NCBI RefSeq assembly: GCF_010389155.1
Contig: NC_057764.1
Span: forward strand, 39,254,275-39,318,274
DNA length: 64,000 bases
Direction: 5' to 3'
DNA from: Erigeron canadensis
Taxonomy: Eukaryota > Streptophyta > Magnoliopsida > Asterales > Asteraceae
Part shown: one piece after another, positions 37,042 through 48,776 of the stretch
Position numbering within the stretch: the first letter of the stretch is position 1
Layout: every line of letters begins with the position of its first letter
Notes under the pieces: generated by a model
What the model saw: only the letters and a program-made list of their open reading frames with translations
What the model was told of the DNA's origin: nothing
Databases searched by the model: none
Translations under genes and position numbers: made by a program

Positions 37042-38794
37042 TCATGAAGAATTTAATAGTAACTGAACGTTAAGCCTTCTTAGCCATACCGAATGAAGAA
37101 TCATATGAAATACATCTAAGTTTTTAGCTGGAATGTTAACCGTGAAGTGTCTTTGTACTTCCATGACCTTATTTTGCATCTCCATGTACTTTGAAAAAGG
37201 TATCTCCTCCAAAATCCTTTTCAAATCCGGAATCTTGCTTACTGCGACTTGAACGGAAAACTGACTCCAATCCAACACATCATGATGTGGTAGAACATAA
37301 TTATTCTTGATTACCACAGGGACGCATCCCATATGGATTGCTTCTGTTAACCTAGCGCTTCCCACTTCATAACCGCTTGGACATAAACAATACTTACTTT
37401 GGCTTAATAACTCGGTGTAGTTTTGGCCTTTGGGAAGGTAAGAGTGCACTTGTATATCATTGTCTTCTTTGTTTCCCCAATATTGGAACAATCTATTGCG
37501 TACGAAACCATGGTTTCCACCTGCAAAGAAGGCCAAGATTGAACGACTGTATGGTGATTGGCCACGACTTACAAGTGGGATATTGTCACCCGGTCCATAT
37601 ATCCCTGCAATTGACACATCCCGCCTTGGTTTGAAACCTTCGGATGTGTTGGCATTGCATAGCACTCTTATGAGGTTTTCAAACAGCTTAGGATTTCCTT
37701 GTGAAACAAATGGCCCCTAAATTAAAGTAAATACTATTTAGTAATTAATATCAATCAATCAATAAGTTGGCATAGATTAATTAAGTACGTACAACATATG
37801 ATATATTTACACTACGTGATACATATATAAGTTGTTTGCGCGTACCCAATCATGACAAGCAACATAGAAATGATCGGCTCCATTGCTACGGTTCCAATAA
37901 GGGTACCTTTCAGCAATGACGCCAATGTAGTCTTCGACTATTGCTTGCATACGTGGTAAAAAATCAAAGGTTTTGGAAGGAGTGTAGAGGTATTGAACAA
38001 TGTTTGTGACACTTATCGGGATAAAGAAGGCATGTGCTTCGTCCGGATGCTTAGCCAACACAGGGTGCGCTTTCCTCTCCAGTTCTTGGATGAAGTCACC
38101 CTCGATGCTGTATATGCATTTCATCGGACCGTTATGTGCTAATGGGGCATCTCCTTCCTTGTATACCCATATCTTGAATGTCTTCATCATCTCGTTATAA
38201 CTCCTTATAAAAGATCAAGTATAATAATCTAGATTATTTTGTTTGAGAAAGAAATGTAAAGGCATGATTATATATCATGCAAGCTGGATAAGTCTAATAA
38301 CTCGTTAATTGTGGATGGTTTAAAACTTACTGAAGAAAGGCGAACGGATTGTTGTACACCGTTTTTTCTGAAACGAAGGTCTCATTTGACGCCAACCTCT
38401 TCTCAACAATAGCTTTGCGAATTTTTCCTCTTGCATTAGCTAGTTGTTCCTCAATTAACAATCTAATTTCGTTTCTCTAACAAATTAAAAGTTTGCATAC
38501 TAATTAGATGTGTTCCGAAAACTGATAATTAATTAGTAACGAATTTGTATCAAAAGAAGAGTAAGAGATTGAAAGTAAAATAATGAAGAAGATGTAGAAA
38601 TATACTTGAATGTTGGCCTTGTTAGGTACGTAGTCTTCATGTTGCGCAAGTCTGGAAGTTGATGTTAATGGCAAATTGGTGACAGTAGAAGTAAGATTAC
38701 GAATATGATTATTGGGAGATATATAACTTACAAGTAAAACTAAAACTAGTGATAATAGGATTAGTGAGATTGTGATTTTGGTAGCACTTGCCAT
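37042..38794 (-). CDS. GT47 exostosin-family glycosyltransferase, copy D
   Basis: Four exons: 38606-38794, 38331-38476, 37846-38203 and 37042-37716, giving 455 residues, phases 0, 2, 0. The N-terminus MASATKITISLILLSLVLVL is a clear signal-anchor. The stem exon is the shortest of the array (146 bases). Exostosin blocks: MMKTFKIWVYKEGDAPLAHN, HPDEAHAFFIPIS, NRSNGADHFYVACHDW (Ala replaces the Ser found in the other three), SQSKYCLCPSGYEVGSARL and GCVPVVIKNNYVLPH. The last differs from IIKDHYVLPY in the other copies, so this is the most divergent member around that motif. Predicted Golgi type II glycosyltransferase of unknown specificity. Confidence 0.89.
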
Positions 38795-41700
38795 TTTTGC
38801 ACTCGCTTGGATCTTCTACGACTACTATACATGTCCTACAATACTTGTAAGTGTATGCATATAGAGAGGCTGGAAGATCAGAAAGAGAGAAGATGAGGAA
38901 AATAATACAATTGGTTAGTTACCTAGTTTACTATAAATAAAGAAAGAAGCAAGTTGTTCAAAAAAATATATAATATAGGAACAATTCAATTTGACATAAA
39001 CATACGCACGTATTATAGTGAGTATGCTCTTATGCGCGAGTATACTTGAAGGTACATATAATGTACCTATACAAGATTCAAAGATACATGACTCAAAGAT
39101 CAATCTATGCAAGACTCAAAGATGAAGCTCCAAGATGAAAAACACACTTGCCAAAAGTCTTGTATTTTGTAATGGTATATATATAAATAGAAAGTTTGGT
39201 TACAAAATGTAACTGATGTAACTTAGAGGGTAAATATTGTCAAATTACAATTATGTGGCGGTTAAGATAGACACATAGGTTATATGTATAGGTTAGAAAA
39301 CTTATATTACATGATGTATTTTCATTTTATTTTCAATCTGAAATAATATTAGAAAATCCAAAAATCCTCTCTAAAAATTCATCTTGATTTCAGTTTCTAA
39401 TAATACTCACTTTGACCATATATAAAAGTCAAAAGCTCCATATGTGCTATGTCAATGTGTACTATGGTGGATGTTTATATAGTCAATTCGATCTAATTTC
39501 TCATAAGGTATCTACCGAATAATGTTATAGAAAGAAAAACTTTTATATAAAAGAAAATTCTTAACACGATTAAATCCAAGTCTCATAATATATCGTTTTG
39601 CAAACATATATATTTAAGTTTAAGCGCTTATTGGATGGTACGACCTTTTTAATCTTTTTTCACGGATGCTTTACTAGCTTGGGGCATATTGAGTACTAAA
39701 CAAACCAAGGATTTGACACGATCTCTTTTCTTAATGGATAAAAGTCTTGTTATAATAAACTGAGCAAATTGTACGTTATACTCTGCTAACTTCAATACAT
39801 TCGGGTCTCAATGGCTGCAGATCCAATTTGCACGTATTTGGGGGCAAAGAAGGTGGAGTACGTTGTGGGAATGGCAAATTAATTTATTGTTATTTTCTTA
39901 GGAATTGTTGAAATTAAAGTACTTGTATTACCTTTGATTTATATTATCTAGAAAATGGATCATGTTGTAATAACTTCCAATATAAACTCAACGGATATAT
40001 TTATTATTTGAAAAATGCTAAATTAAACCCCTAGACTTTCACTTAACTTTCACTTAACGTGCATAAAAAGGTCGTATGTTTTCATATCAAAATTTCACCC
40101 CTGATTTTTATGGTAATAGTACAACTATTTAATGCACCTTAACGAAAACTCTTATGGCATCCTTTCTACGGACCCATAGGAGGAAGATCGATTCATTTTC
40201 TTAAACCGGTTTCGTTCCACCCGAGGTTGTTTCTAGCCATTTTCCTAAATACTCTAAAGATATTTATTTAGAACATCCTTTAAAGTTTTAAATCAGAAAC
40301 CTTTTGTGAAGATATAACATTTTTTGTTGCTAACTACTTGGTTGGTGATGGTTGTAAGTACATCATATTGACTACGACGTTACATTGTTACAGTATTGTT
40401 AGTATAGATCCTTCGATATATTCAAAATATCATTTTATCATTTCTTTTTTTTTTAGTCGGCATACTCTTACAATTCTTGAACTAAAGTTGTTAACATTTA
40501 CAAAGTATATTTCGATGCAGAATTGCAGATTGTAATAATAAAGCTCTAATAATAATTGGGCCTAACGACGTATACCAAATGGGCTGGAATCCAGTTCAAC
40601 AACTAGAATAGCCAAATCTTAGGAATCTGGAGTCCATTATTTTTTAAACTAACAATTTGTTCACAGAGACACAGTCACAGACAATGAACCCAAGCTATGG
40701 TTCGGTTTAACCCATTGAGTATATCCTTTTCCCTAAAAGAGGTTGTGCTTATTTTGATAGTGTCACACTGTCACAGGGTTTTAAAAATAAGAAGTAATAT
40801 TGGTAGCATGACATGTGATATAATTATCATTTGTAATTTTGTATACAATACTGATACTGTATCAGTGATACATTATGTTAGAAAAGTTAAACATTAGGAA
40901 ATTGAATAAGTATATATGGTATATTTATCACCTCCTTTTAAAAATTCGTCGATATCGTAAGTTTACACAGAGATAAAATCGGTGTTACAAATATTGTGCT
41001 GCGGATCATGTTCAATCATGACTCGGTCACCAAATATAAATCAACTTTAATTTCACATGATCTAATTTCTTAGCTAGTAATAACATATTACAACTTTTGT
41101 TACTAGAAAATAAAAAAATTTAAATAAAAAGTAGGGAAAAAGCCAAATTTGGAGTTGGTCCAAACAGCCATAAGTTGGTTGTCATAGTGTATCGTACGGC
41201 CCGTCACAATCATTTCGATGGCTGCTAAATAAGCTCCACAATTCCTTTTTTGACTTGTCAAAACTGTACCTCCACTATGTATTAGCTTTGTATATAATTA
41301 TCGATTTTAAGTTGCAGTACTACTATACGCGGTCAAGATTGAAAGCGAATCAAACAAACGAACTATGAAATTCTTTTTTTTTTTATTAATATTTTAATGT
41401 ATGAAGACTAGTGTTTGGTATGAAAATGAGAGAAAAGAATGAGAAAGTCTTTTTTTGTTTGATTGTAGTTGAGAATGAGAATAAAAATGGATTCTCTATA
41501 AGAATTAGTAAGATTGGGGGAAAAAAAGATAAATTTGTTTTGATGATGACATATGTATTAATTTTAATTATTAATTGAAAATTTGAATTTTTTTTATATT
41601 TCATAATACACTTTAATTTGGACCTTTGCATCATAGGTGCATATCAATATACAAATAAAACACATGTATAGCATGCCCAACACAAATAAAGTATGAAGTA

Positions 41701-42886
41701 ATACATGCTAACACAAATAAAATACATGCATCATGCATTTATAGCATGGCCTAACAGCCCAACACACACCTATAGTGCCTACGTTTCGCTTGCAGCCAAT
41801 ACAACTACAACCTAGCTTGCACAAGATTCATCAACCGAAGTTGGGTTCGGCTGGGATCGGCACCCTTAGCGAAGAATGAGAGGTTACTAAAAATCAAACT
41901 TCACATAATTGATTTACACGTTTTATTGATTTGCGTATGTTTGATTTTTTAGAGGCAATTTTTTGCTTTTTTTGCAATAATGTATATCATGTGACAGCCT
42001 CAAAGAAATGTAAAAGTGATCATCTTTTTTTCCAATCCAGTAAAAAGTGACATGTCACTTATTTTGTAAAATATTATTAGATAAAATGAAGTTTCTGTAT
42101 TAAAAAAATTGATATCCTTTTGTGAAAGAAAAATATTCAAAGTTAGTAGTTAGTATACATCTGTTGATGGTCAAGGGTTGAAAACTTATCTTTTTTGGTC
42201 TTCAGAATGTTCCTAAAATAGCTCACAATCAAGAAAGGTGTGCTTTGACTCATCTCCAAAAGGGTCATGATACTTCTGATCGGTTTTAAGGGGGTTTTTT
42301 CCCTCTTACAATGGGTGATCTTAATCGCTTTGCGAGCAGATTAATCTTAAGACGACTCACTTTGTAAGCCCCTAGTCATAACGGGTGAATCTCCGTGGCT
42401 ACTAGGGGGCTTATGCCAAGGATATAATTTGTGACCTCCATAAGTACTTGCCAATAAACCACCTATCCTTGATCTTGTCAAACTAATGCTCTATACTTGT
42501 AAGGAGCACTAGTATGAAAAACACTTGTCTATGACATACAATGTCAACAATATCCAATTCTCCCATGATCACGAGGACTTGTTTACAAGTTACCATAATA
42601 AGTAAATAGAATGTATTAAATAAATGAAATAATCTCTATTCACTCAGCTACAACTTTTACATAGTATGCCATCCCAATGTGATAACAAAAACATTGAACA
42701 GATTTTTGGTAAAATATATTGAAGAGAAAAAATAATAATAATAACAATCACTATACAAATCTAGTACAATAGACCTCCTGCTGATGTTTTACAATGTGTA
42801 TCCGGATGATCCCCACGGTCAACATACATGTTCTAAGCAATTCAATCAAATGACTGTCCATTAATTTGATGGTGTCACTGCACTGA
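38795..42886. other. intergenic, no gene seen
   Basis: Includes the 5' flank of copy D with the shared upstream block near 39,815-39,875, and a relic of the left-edge MITE family at about 40,010-40,150 (AAAAATGCTAAATTAAAC ... GTGCATAAAAAGG ... TTTAATGCACC). The rest is AT-rich. Frames such as 40,338-40,535 and 41,386-41,634 have no recognisable domain. Confidence 0.45.
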
Positions 42887-45800
42887 TCATTGGCAGGCTG
42901 CTTGACCCCAGGACTCGAGAAACACAACTGCTGCAGCATAATGAGACAATGCACCCATAATCACGAAACAATGAAAGATTTGATGGCTATGACCAGCCAA
43001 ATCAAACCAACCAGGCTTCCATCTTTCTGGGATTCGAGTAACATAAAACAGGGTACCAATCAAATAGGAGAGCGCCATAGCTGATTCATACACCAATGTC
43101 GCGTTTCTCTGTGGTTCATCCCAGTTCAAGATACAAGCATGAATTGAGGGAATTAACCCGAAAAGGCCCATTGACACAAAAAGGAAAGCACGAAAAGAAC
43201 GGAATTTGCCACTTGAGAGTGCTGGGGATAATAAGGTTATAATAGTGAAAATGCCCATGACAGTGATCCCCCCTAGGTAGATAAATTGCCAGATGGGATC
43301 GCATTGGAAGATGTAGTAGATTGGTGGAAAAAAAGAGGTGATGATCATGACTGTGATGCCGACATAATCCAGTTGGAGAAGTTGAAGGTTTAATCGATGG
43401 GAGTGGCAGCCAAAGAGATGACAGGTGCTGCTGGACAACAGGCAGAACATTGCTCCACTCAAGAATACAAAGAATGGCCACCGTGTTGCTGCTATTAGTG
43501 GTGGAGCAATGTCTATATCAAGCGGTGTTCCGTGCTTTAAGTCTATGAGTCTTGGCGTTTCCTGTAATAGCTTCACACAATTAAAATTATCTCAATATAA
43601 AGTAACAGAGAACAGTATAGTGTGTTGACTTTTTCACTCAAATGGTTCTATTATTCCGATTAAAGTACAACAATCGGATAATATTTACGAAGGTTATAAA
43701 TGTTTTGATCCATTGTTCATTTTATAAAGTGTATCTTTAAAGTATTTTTCACAACATTTGAAATACTCAGAAATATCTATTTTAGTGATAACAAGTCAAA
43801 CACAGGAATGGTTTCAATGTCCATATAACTACTTACCATCATTGAATTATTCAAGGCATTTGCAGCAGGATTCAACGGGAACGACCTGCAAAATAGATAA
43901 AATTTAGAGACAGTTCATAATAGAAACTATTAAACAACTAAAAATCTTTAAGAGCTCTATAATTATTTGCAATCTAATGATCACTCAATGCTTTTACATT
44001 ACAAGTCCGATATATCAAGTGAACGACACCACAATCACATTATCAATTTTTTACTCAAACTACGTAAGCATGATGAACAATGTAACCATCACTTCCCAAC
44101 CACCCGTTCATTTTCAAGCGATTAATCTTGTAAAAAAAACCTCTTGAGACCATAGAAGGATAATACTTCATTATTGATTAAAACCTCACTTTCCTATACT
44201 AGTTTTGTAACTCTTGAGCCACAATTTGTGTTCTTACAAGCTGAAGTAAGCGCTGATCATTATATATTATATATCTTCTTTAATGAAAAGAAAAAACATC
44301 TATTGAAGAGTAGAGTAAATGTATCAAAGAAATGATGGAGTCTTTACATACCATGTTAATATATTAAGAAAATCTGAGACTTGAGGGACATGCATCATGT
44401 TTGAAATAGTTAACCCAACGAAAACAACAAATCCAATCAAGTGTCTGCACATGAAAAAGAACAATCAATACATTATTAGTAATAGTCGCAGCTTCATTCA
44501 AATAAGTAAACCTATTCAAGGTTTTGACAAACTGATTTTAAAAATATGCTGGTTATAACCTTCAATTCAAGAACGTAAATGCTCAATGTGATTTCTACTC
44601 TTACAGGTTATGCAGCCTCTCTAACTTACTTGATAGAGTAAAAGATAGCTTAAGGGCCTTCGCGGAATACATGGTATCTACATCACTACTCATAAGCTAT
44701 GACTAACATAGTGAATTTGTAAAAACTACCGTTAAATTTTAGTTATTCTAAAGATCATTTCCACTAATTATCAAGTTATGCACCCTCTAAACTTATTTCA
44801 TGGACATACTGATAGATTTAAGGAAAAATGTAACAGAAAATGTGACCAAAAAAAAAAATCTTGATAACATGAATGAAGCATTAACATAGTTGCATATGTA
44901 CAGGACATAATGCTATTTTACTCTTTTGGGATGAAAGCTGATGATCAAAAAGGTATATTTTTTCTATTTGAAAACGACAAGTCATAAAGCATATGTTACA
45001 ATTTTTAGTGCAGAAGAAATTAAGAATTCTAAAATTGCTCACAATTGCCAGCCAATTATTAAAGAAAAAAACTTGCTTTTGCAATAATTCAACCCCATAG
45101 TCTCAATTCCCCTCAAATGAGAATTATAATGAGAGTTGCACAAGTCTTTATGCACATTGTACAAAGCTTTTTGCCACACCAAACCCATTGAATCTTTTCA
45201 TGTTATCAAACATGTCCCAACAAATTTTTTGACCATTTTCATATTCCCTAAACAGCTAATCCTCAAGAAGAATACAAACCTACAAACTATTCTTGTACAA
45301 CAGCAACAAGATTCATAAATTATTCTTGTAAATCATTAATTAAACGTTTAATAAAATAAAGCTCAAAACATCAAAATTCCGTAATGAAAATCACAAAAAG
45401 GAATATATATATATATATATAAATGGTATTTTATATAGTAAACAGCAGTCTGTGAATTTTCTAACCATGAAACCACAACCTCTTATACATGCAATTTGGT
45501 CATCAGGGTTGTAATCAGCAAAATTCTATAAATTTCTAAACTTTCAACAAAATTAAGCTTAAAAACATCAGAGAATCATAATAAGAATTCAAACTTTGTA
45601 AGGATAAGAGAAACCCAAATTAAACTTCTAAAACCCCAGATAAAAAGTTCTAAACTTTCAAAAAAAAAAATTAAGCTCAAAACATCAAGAATCAAAATAA
45701 TAAAGATTCGAACTTTATTAAATAGAGATATATAGAGATAAAAATACTTACGTCCATACATTGAGAGTTTCATTATGCCAATGAAATAAGCTGAAAAATG

Positions 45801-46002
45801 CTTGTTTAGGAGACCATTCAGCTCTATAGTAATTCAAAATAAACTCATTATCCTTCATATATTCTGGTAATTCTTCATATTTACATAATGGTTTATTCAC
45901 ATTTTGAGTCTTCTTTTCACAAAGATTTGATCTTTTTTGTGAATCTTGATCGCCAATTGCCCTGGATTTCCTCATTCTGACAACCCCTGCATTTTCTTTC
46001 AT
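42887..46002 (-). CDS. HHP4-like: heptahelical transmembrane protein (PAQR/AdipoR family), HHP4-like
   Basis: Four exons: 45752-46002, 44352-44444, 43837-43885 and 42887-43561, giving 355 residues with GT-AG borders. The cytosolic N-terminus carries the family block [19 protein letters not shown], then [19 protein letters not shown] at the first helix. Hydrophobic segments in exons 2 and 4 account for seven helices. The putative zinc ligands are H179 (SSSTCH), H324 and H328 (HSHQIFH). The spacings of 145 and 4 residues closely match those of the three zinc-binding histidines known in human adiponectin receptors. Plant HHPs are membrane proteins linked to abscisic acid, sugar and cold responses. 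The ligand or enzymatic activity is not established. The closest subtype is HHP4/HHP5 by wording, but I cannot separate them without alignment. Confidence 0.9.
45402..45421. repeat. (AT)n microsatellite in HHP intron 1
   Basis: Ten AT units inside the 1.3-kb first intron of the heptahelical gene. Confidence 0.9.
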
Positions 46003-46800
46003 CTTTTTTGGATTTTAAGAAAAATTTAATTGGAAAATATAATCAAAAATCTTGAATTTAAATAATCAAATAATTTCAAAAATGGAATACTTTCCTCGAT
46101 TTATAACAGCCCAAATTGAAAAAAGAATAAAACTTTTAATGTAAACTATCAAAAAGTTTACAAATGGAAGGTTTTCTTGAATTTGCAAAAGCCCAAATGA
46201 GAAAAGATTAAGGCTTTGACTTTAATTTATCAAGATTTTTCAAAATTGGAATAGTTTGATTTTTGAGTGTATTTGGGAATGTGAGGTTTTGGGGGTATTT
46301 AAGGAAGTTTTGGAACAACTGCTGACAGCAAACAACATTGAAGGCAACCAAGAAAACCAACTATAAAATTGAAGGCAAAATAAAATAATAGAAAATAAAT
46401 AAAATATAATTTAGGAAGTTCAAATGTGTATAGTTGTAAAGTTTTTGTGTGATGACAATTATTTTGTGAGTGTTATTTTTTATTACAAGGATAGTTGGAT
46501 GGATACCATACCATAGAAGTTATGTATAATTAGGTTATCAATAATATTTTTCAACATTGGCACCCACCTTTAGGGGTTGAAAGTCAACTTCATATCATTT
46601 AATCATATTTGTTAACTTTTTAAATGTTAAAGTAATTTGATTTGTTATAATATTATTATAATTCATAAAGATTGTATTATTTTATTTGGAAGAAAAAACG
46701 GCTAAAACTTTGAAATAAAAATGATTATTATATATGTATAACAAGAAATGCAGTTAATCCATTAAACAAGTTTTTACTTAAGATTTACTAATAATTTCAA
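46003..46800. other. 5' flank of the HHP gene
   Basis: AT-rich divergent space upstream of the HHP start codon, with no gene and no clear TATA box that I could assign. Confidence 0.4.
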
Positions 46801-46824
46801 TAAGATGGAATTTTAAGCATATTT

Positions 46825-47010
46825 AGAAACAATGGGTTCGATCCTCATCCCATGCAAAGGTTGGAGGGTCTTTTATACCATTTAGGTAGAAACTGGAAGC
46901 AGCCTCTCTACTTAGGTAGAGGTAAGGTCTGCCTACATTTTAACCTCCCCATACACCGTCAAGGTATTGAAGCTCAAAACCCGCATAAGGCAGCACTGAG
47001 CAATTACTTA
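46825..47010 (+). mobile_element. SINE-like remnant
   Basis: Contains a tRNA-type B-box match (GGGTTCGATCCTCATC). It is followed by GAAACTGGAAGCAGCCTCTC and GTAAGGTCTGCCTACATTTT, a pattern I associate with tRNA-derived angiosperm SINEs of the Au type. The 3' end and target duplication are not clear. The 64-residue frame across it is not a gene. Confidence 0.45.
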
Positions 47011-48776
47011 CTTTTCTATGTAATAGAATTAAAATCAACGTGTTGATACATTAATTTACATACAAAACAAGGATGGTATTTGTATTAGAATTCGATAATA
47101 TTACATTGCGTTGGATGGAAAATGATGAAGTCGCTAAATAGTAAAGACAATTAGTAAATTAAAATTTTGACTTGATAAGAAAAACAAGTTTGACTATATG
47201 GTAAGTAGCAACATGTGTGACTGTGTGTCTTAGACACATATCTTCAAAGTTCAAATGACCATAAATGAAAAACAAGTTGGTTGGGACTTGGGACTGTCCG
47301 CGTTTTTCACACTTCGTCTAAGGTATGATGTTTTGGGATTTCAATATCGATCTTATATGTTTGAAGGGACAAGACTATACTGTATTTTCATAACTTCATA
47401 TCATAAAAAAATAAAAAAAAATAAAAAAAAACAACAACAACACTCAGTAATCGACATGACCACCCCTACACATAAGAAATGACATGTTTTATGTGAAGTT
47501 TTATAATATATAAAAGCCTATATAAAACTATCTCCAATAAGAAGTCCATACCCTTAGATGTCCATAGATATCCTCTACTATTGAAGTTTGTTCAAAAGGC
47601 GAGTGCCCGATCGAATTGATCGGGTTATGTAGGAACAAGGTTCAAGTCTACCGCTAAAGATTTTTTGTATATGTCCTTACCTAAAGGTATGTCTTTCACT
47701 TGTCTTAAACTAAAGATTTTTTGGTATATGTGACTTTTTGATTTATGTAAGGATATATAAGGATTTTTGTATAGTTTTAGGTAAAATTAAAAGATTTTAA
47801 AATTTTATAAGGATCTTAAAAGATTTGGAAGGATGTGATATGACAGCTGAAGGACATTAGGCGTCTTTAACACTTAACACTGAAAATAGCCTAAGTAGAA
47901 ACAAGAAGACCCTCCCAATATACATAAAAAAAGTTACAAACTCATGCTTATGGTCACATTTTCACACAAAGTTTGATAGTAACTTGTGGGCATAAATTGG
48001 TTGACCATTATTTAATGTCCATTGGAATGAAATTTGGATTTAGAAGTTGACCTAATTCTAATTCTGAAAAATTGGACTTGCTGTCACCGGAATTAAATCA
48101 TAGGTTGAGAATCTTAGGTTTGAATTTTACACGTAATTAATGTACTTAATAATCATAAAACATATCAATAATTAATAAATAGTAATATAAATGCTATACC
48201 TTTTATATTTCTTTGTTTAAGTCAATGACTACGAGAGAAAGGAAACCCAATGTGTAGGTGAGTGATAGATGACCTATCTTTTATCATTTGGTTTTAATCT
48301 CCACCACTTCTTGGTTTCCCTCAAGAAACCTCAAAAGTTCTTAGCTTGTAAAATGTAAACCTTCTAGCAATCTCTTTTTCCAGCGTGTCCTTTTGAAAGC
48401 AATTTATCAACCTTAAGGTAAGAAAGAACATGACCATTTACATCTCATATCGACCCTTGGATAAAAGCATGACGATTTACGTCTCACCTTACTACACCAT
48501 CTACAGAATAAGTCTCGCTTGTCATCTATCAAACTCTTCCTCATTCAAGGTTGAACAATTAAACTATAACTTATCAAAATATAAAATGCTCAAAAGCACA
48601 ACAAATGTATAAAGTACAAGTCATTATTATTAGTAGCTTTATTCCTCGAATATTTGGTCATTCTCGCTTCCAAAAAGCAGTCCAGCTTCTGTACATTATA
48701 ACTTTTAAGTGGTATAAACTTGTTGAATTTGCACAAAAAGAACAAGATGAACACATCAGCCGAACATTGTGCTTCT
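47011..48776. other. intergenic, no gene seen
   Basis: AT-rich 3' side of the SPS gene. A second B-box-like GGTTCAAGTCTACC occurs near 47,640 but without a convincing A box or tail. Confidence 0.4.

Noticed and set aside
43116..43481. 121-codon minus-strand frame in the heptahelical gene
   Set aside because: It overlaps exon 4 in another frame and shows no family match, whereas the main frame has seven helices and conserved histidines.
47600..47700. Possible tRNA or SINE with a B-box-like GGTTCAAGTCTACC
   Set aside because: I could not form a cloverleaf, find a matching A box at the right distance, or see a 3' tail or target duplication.
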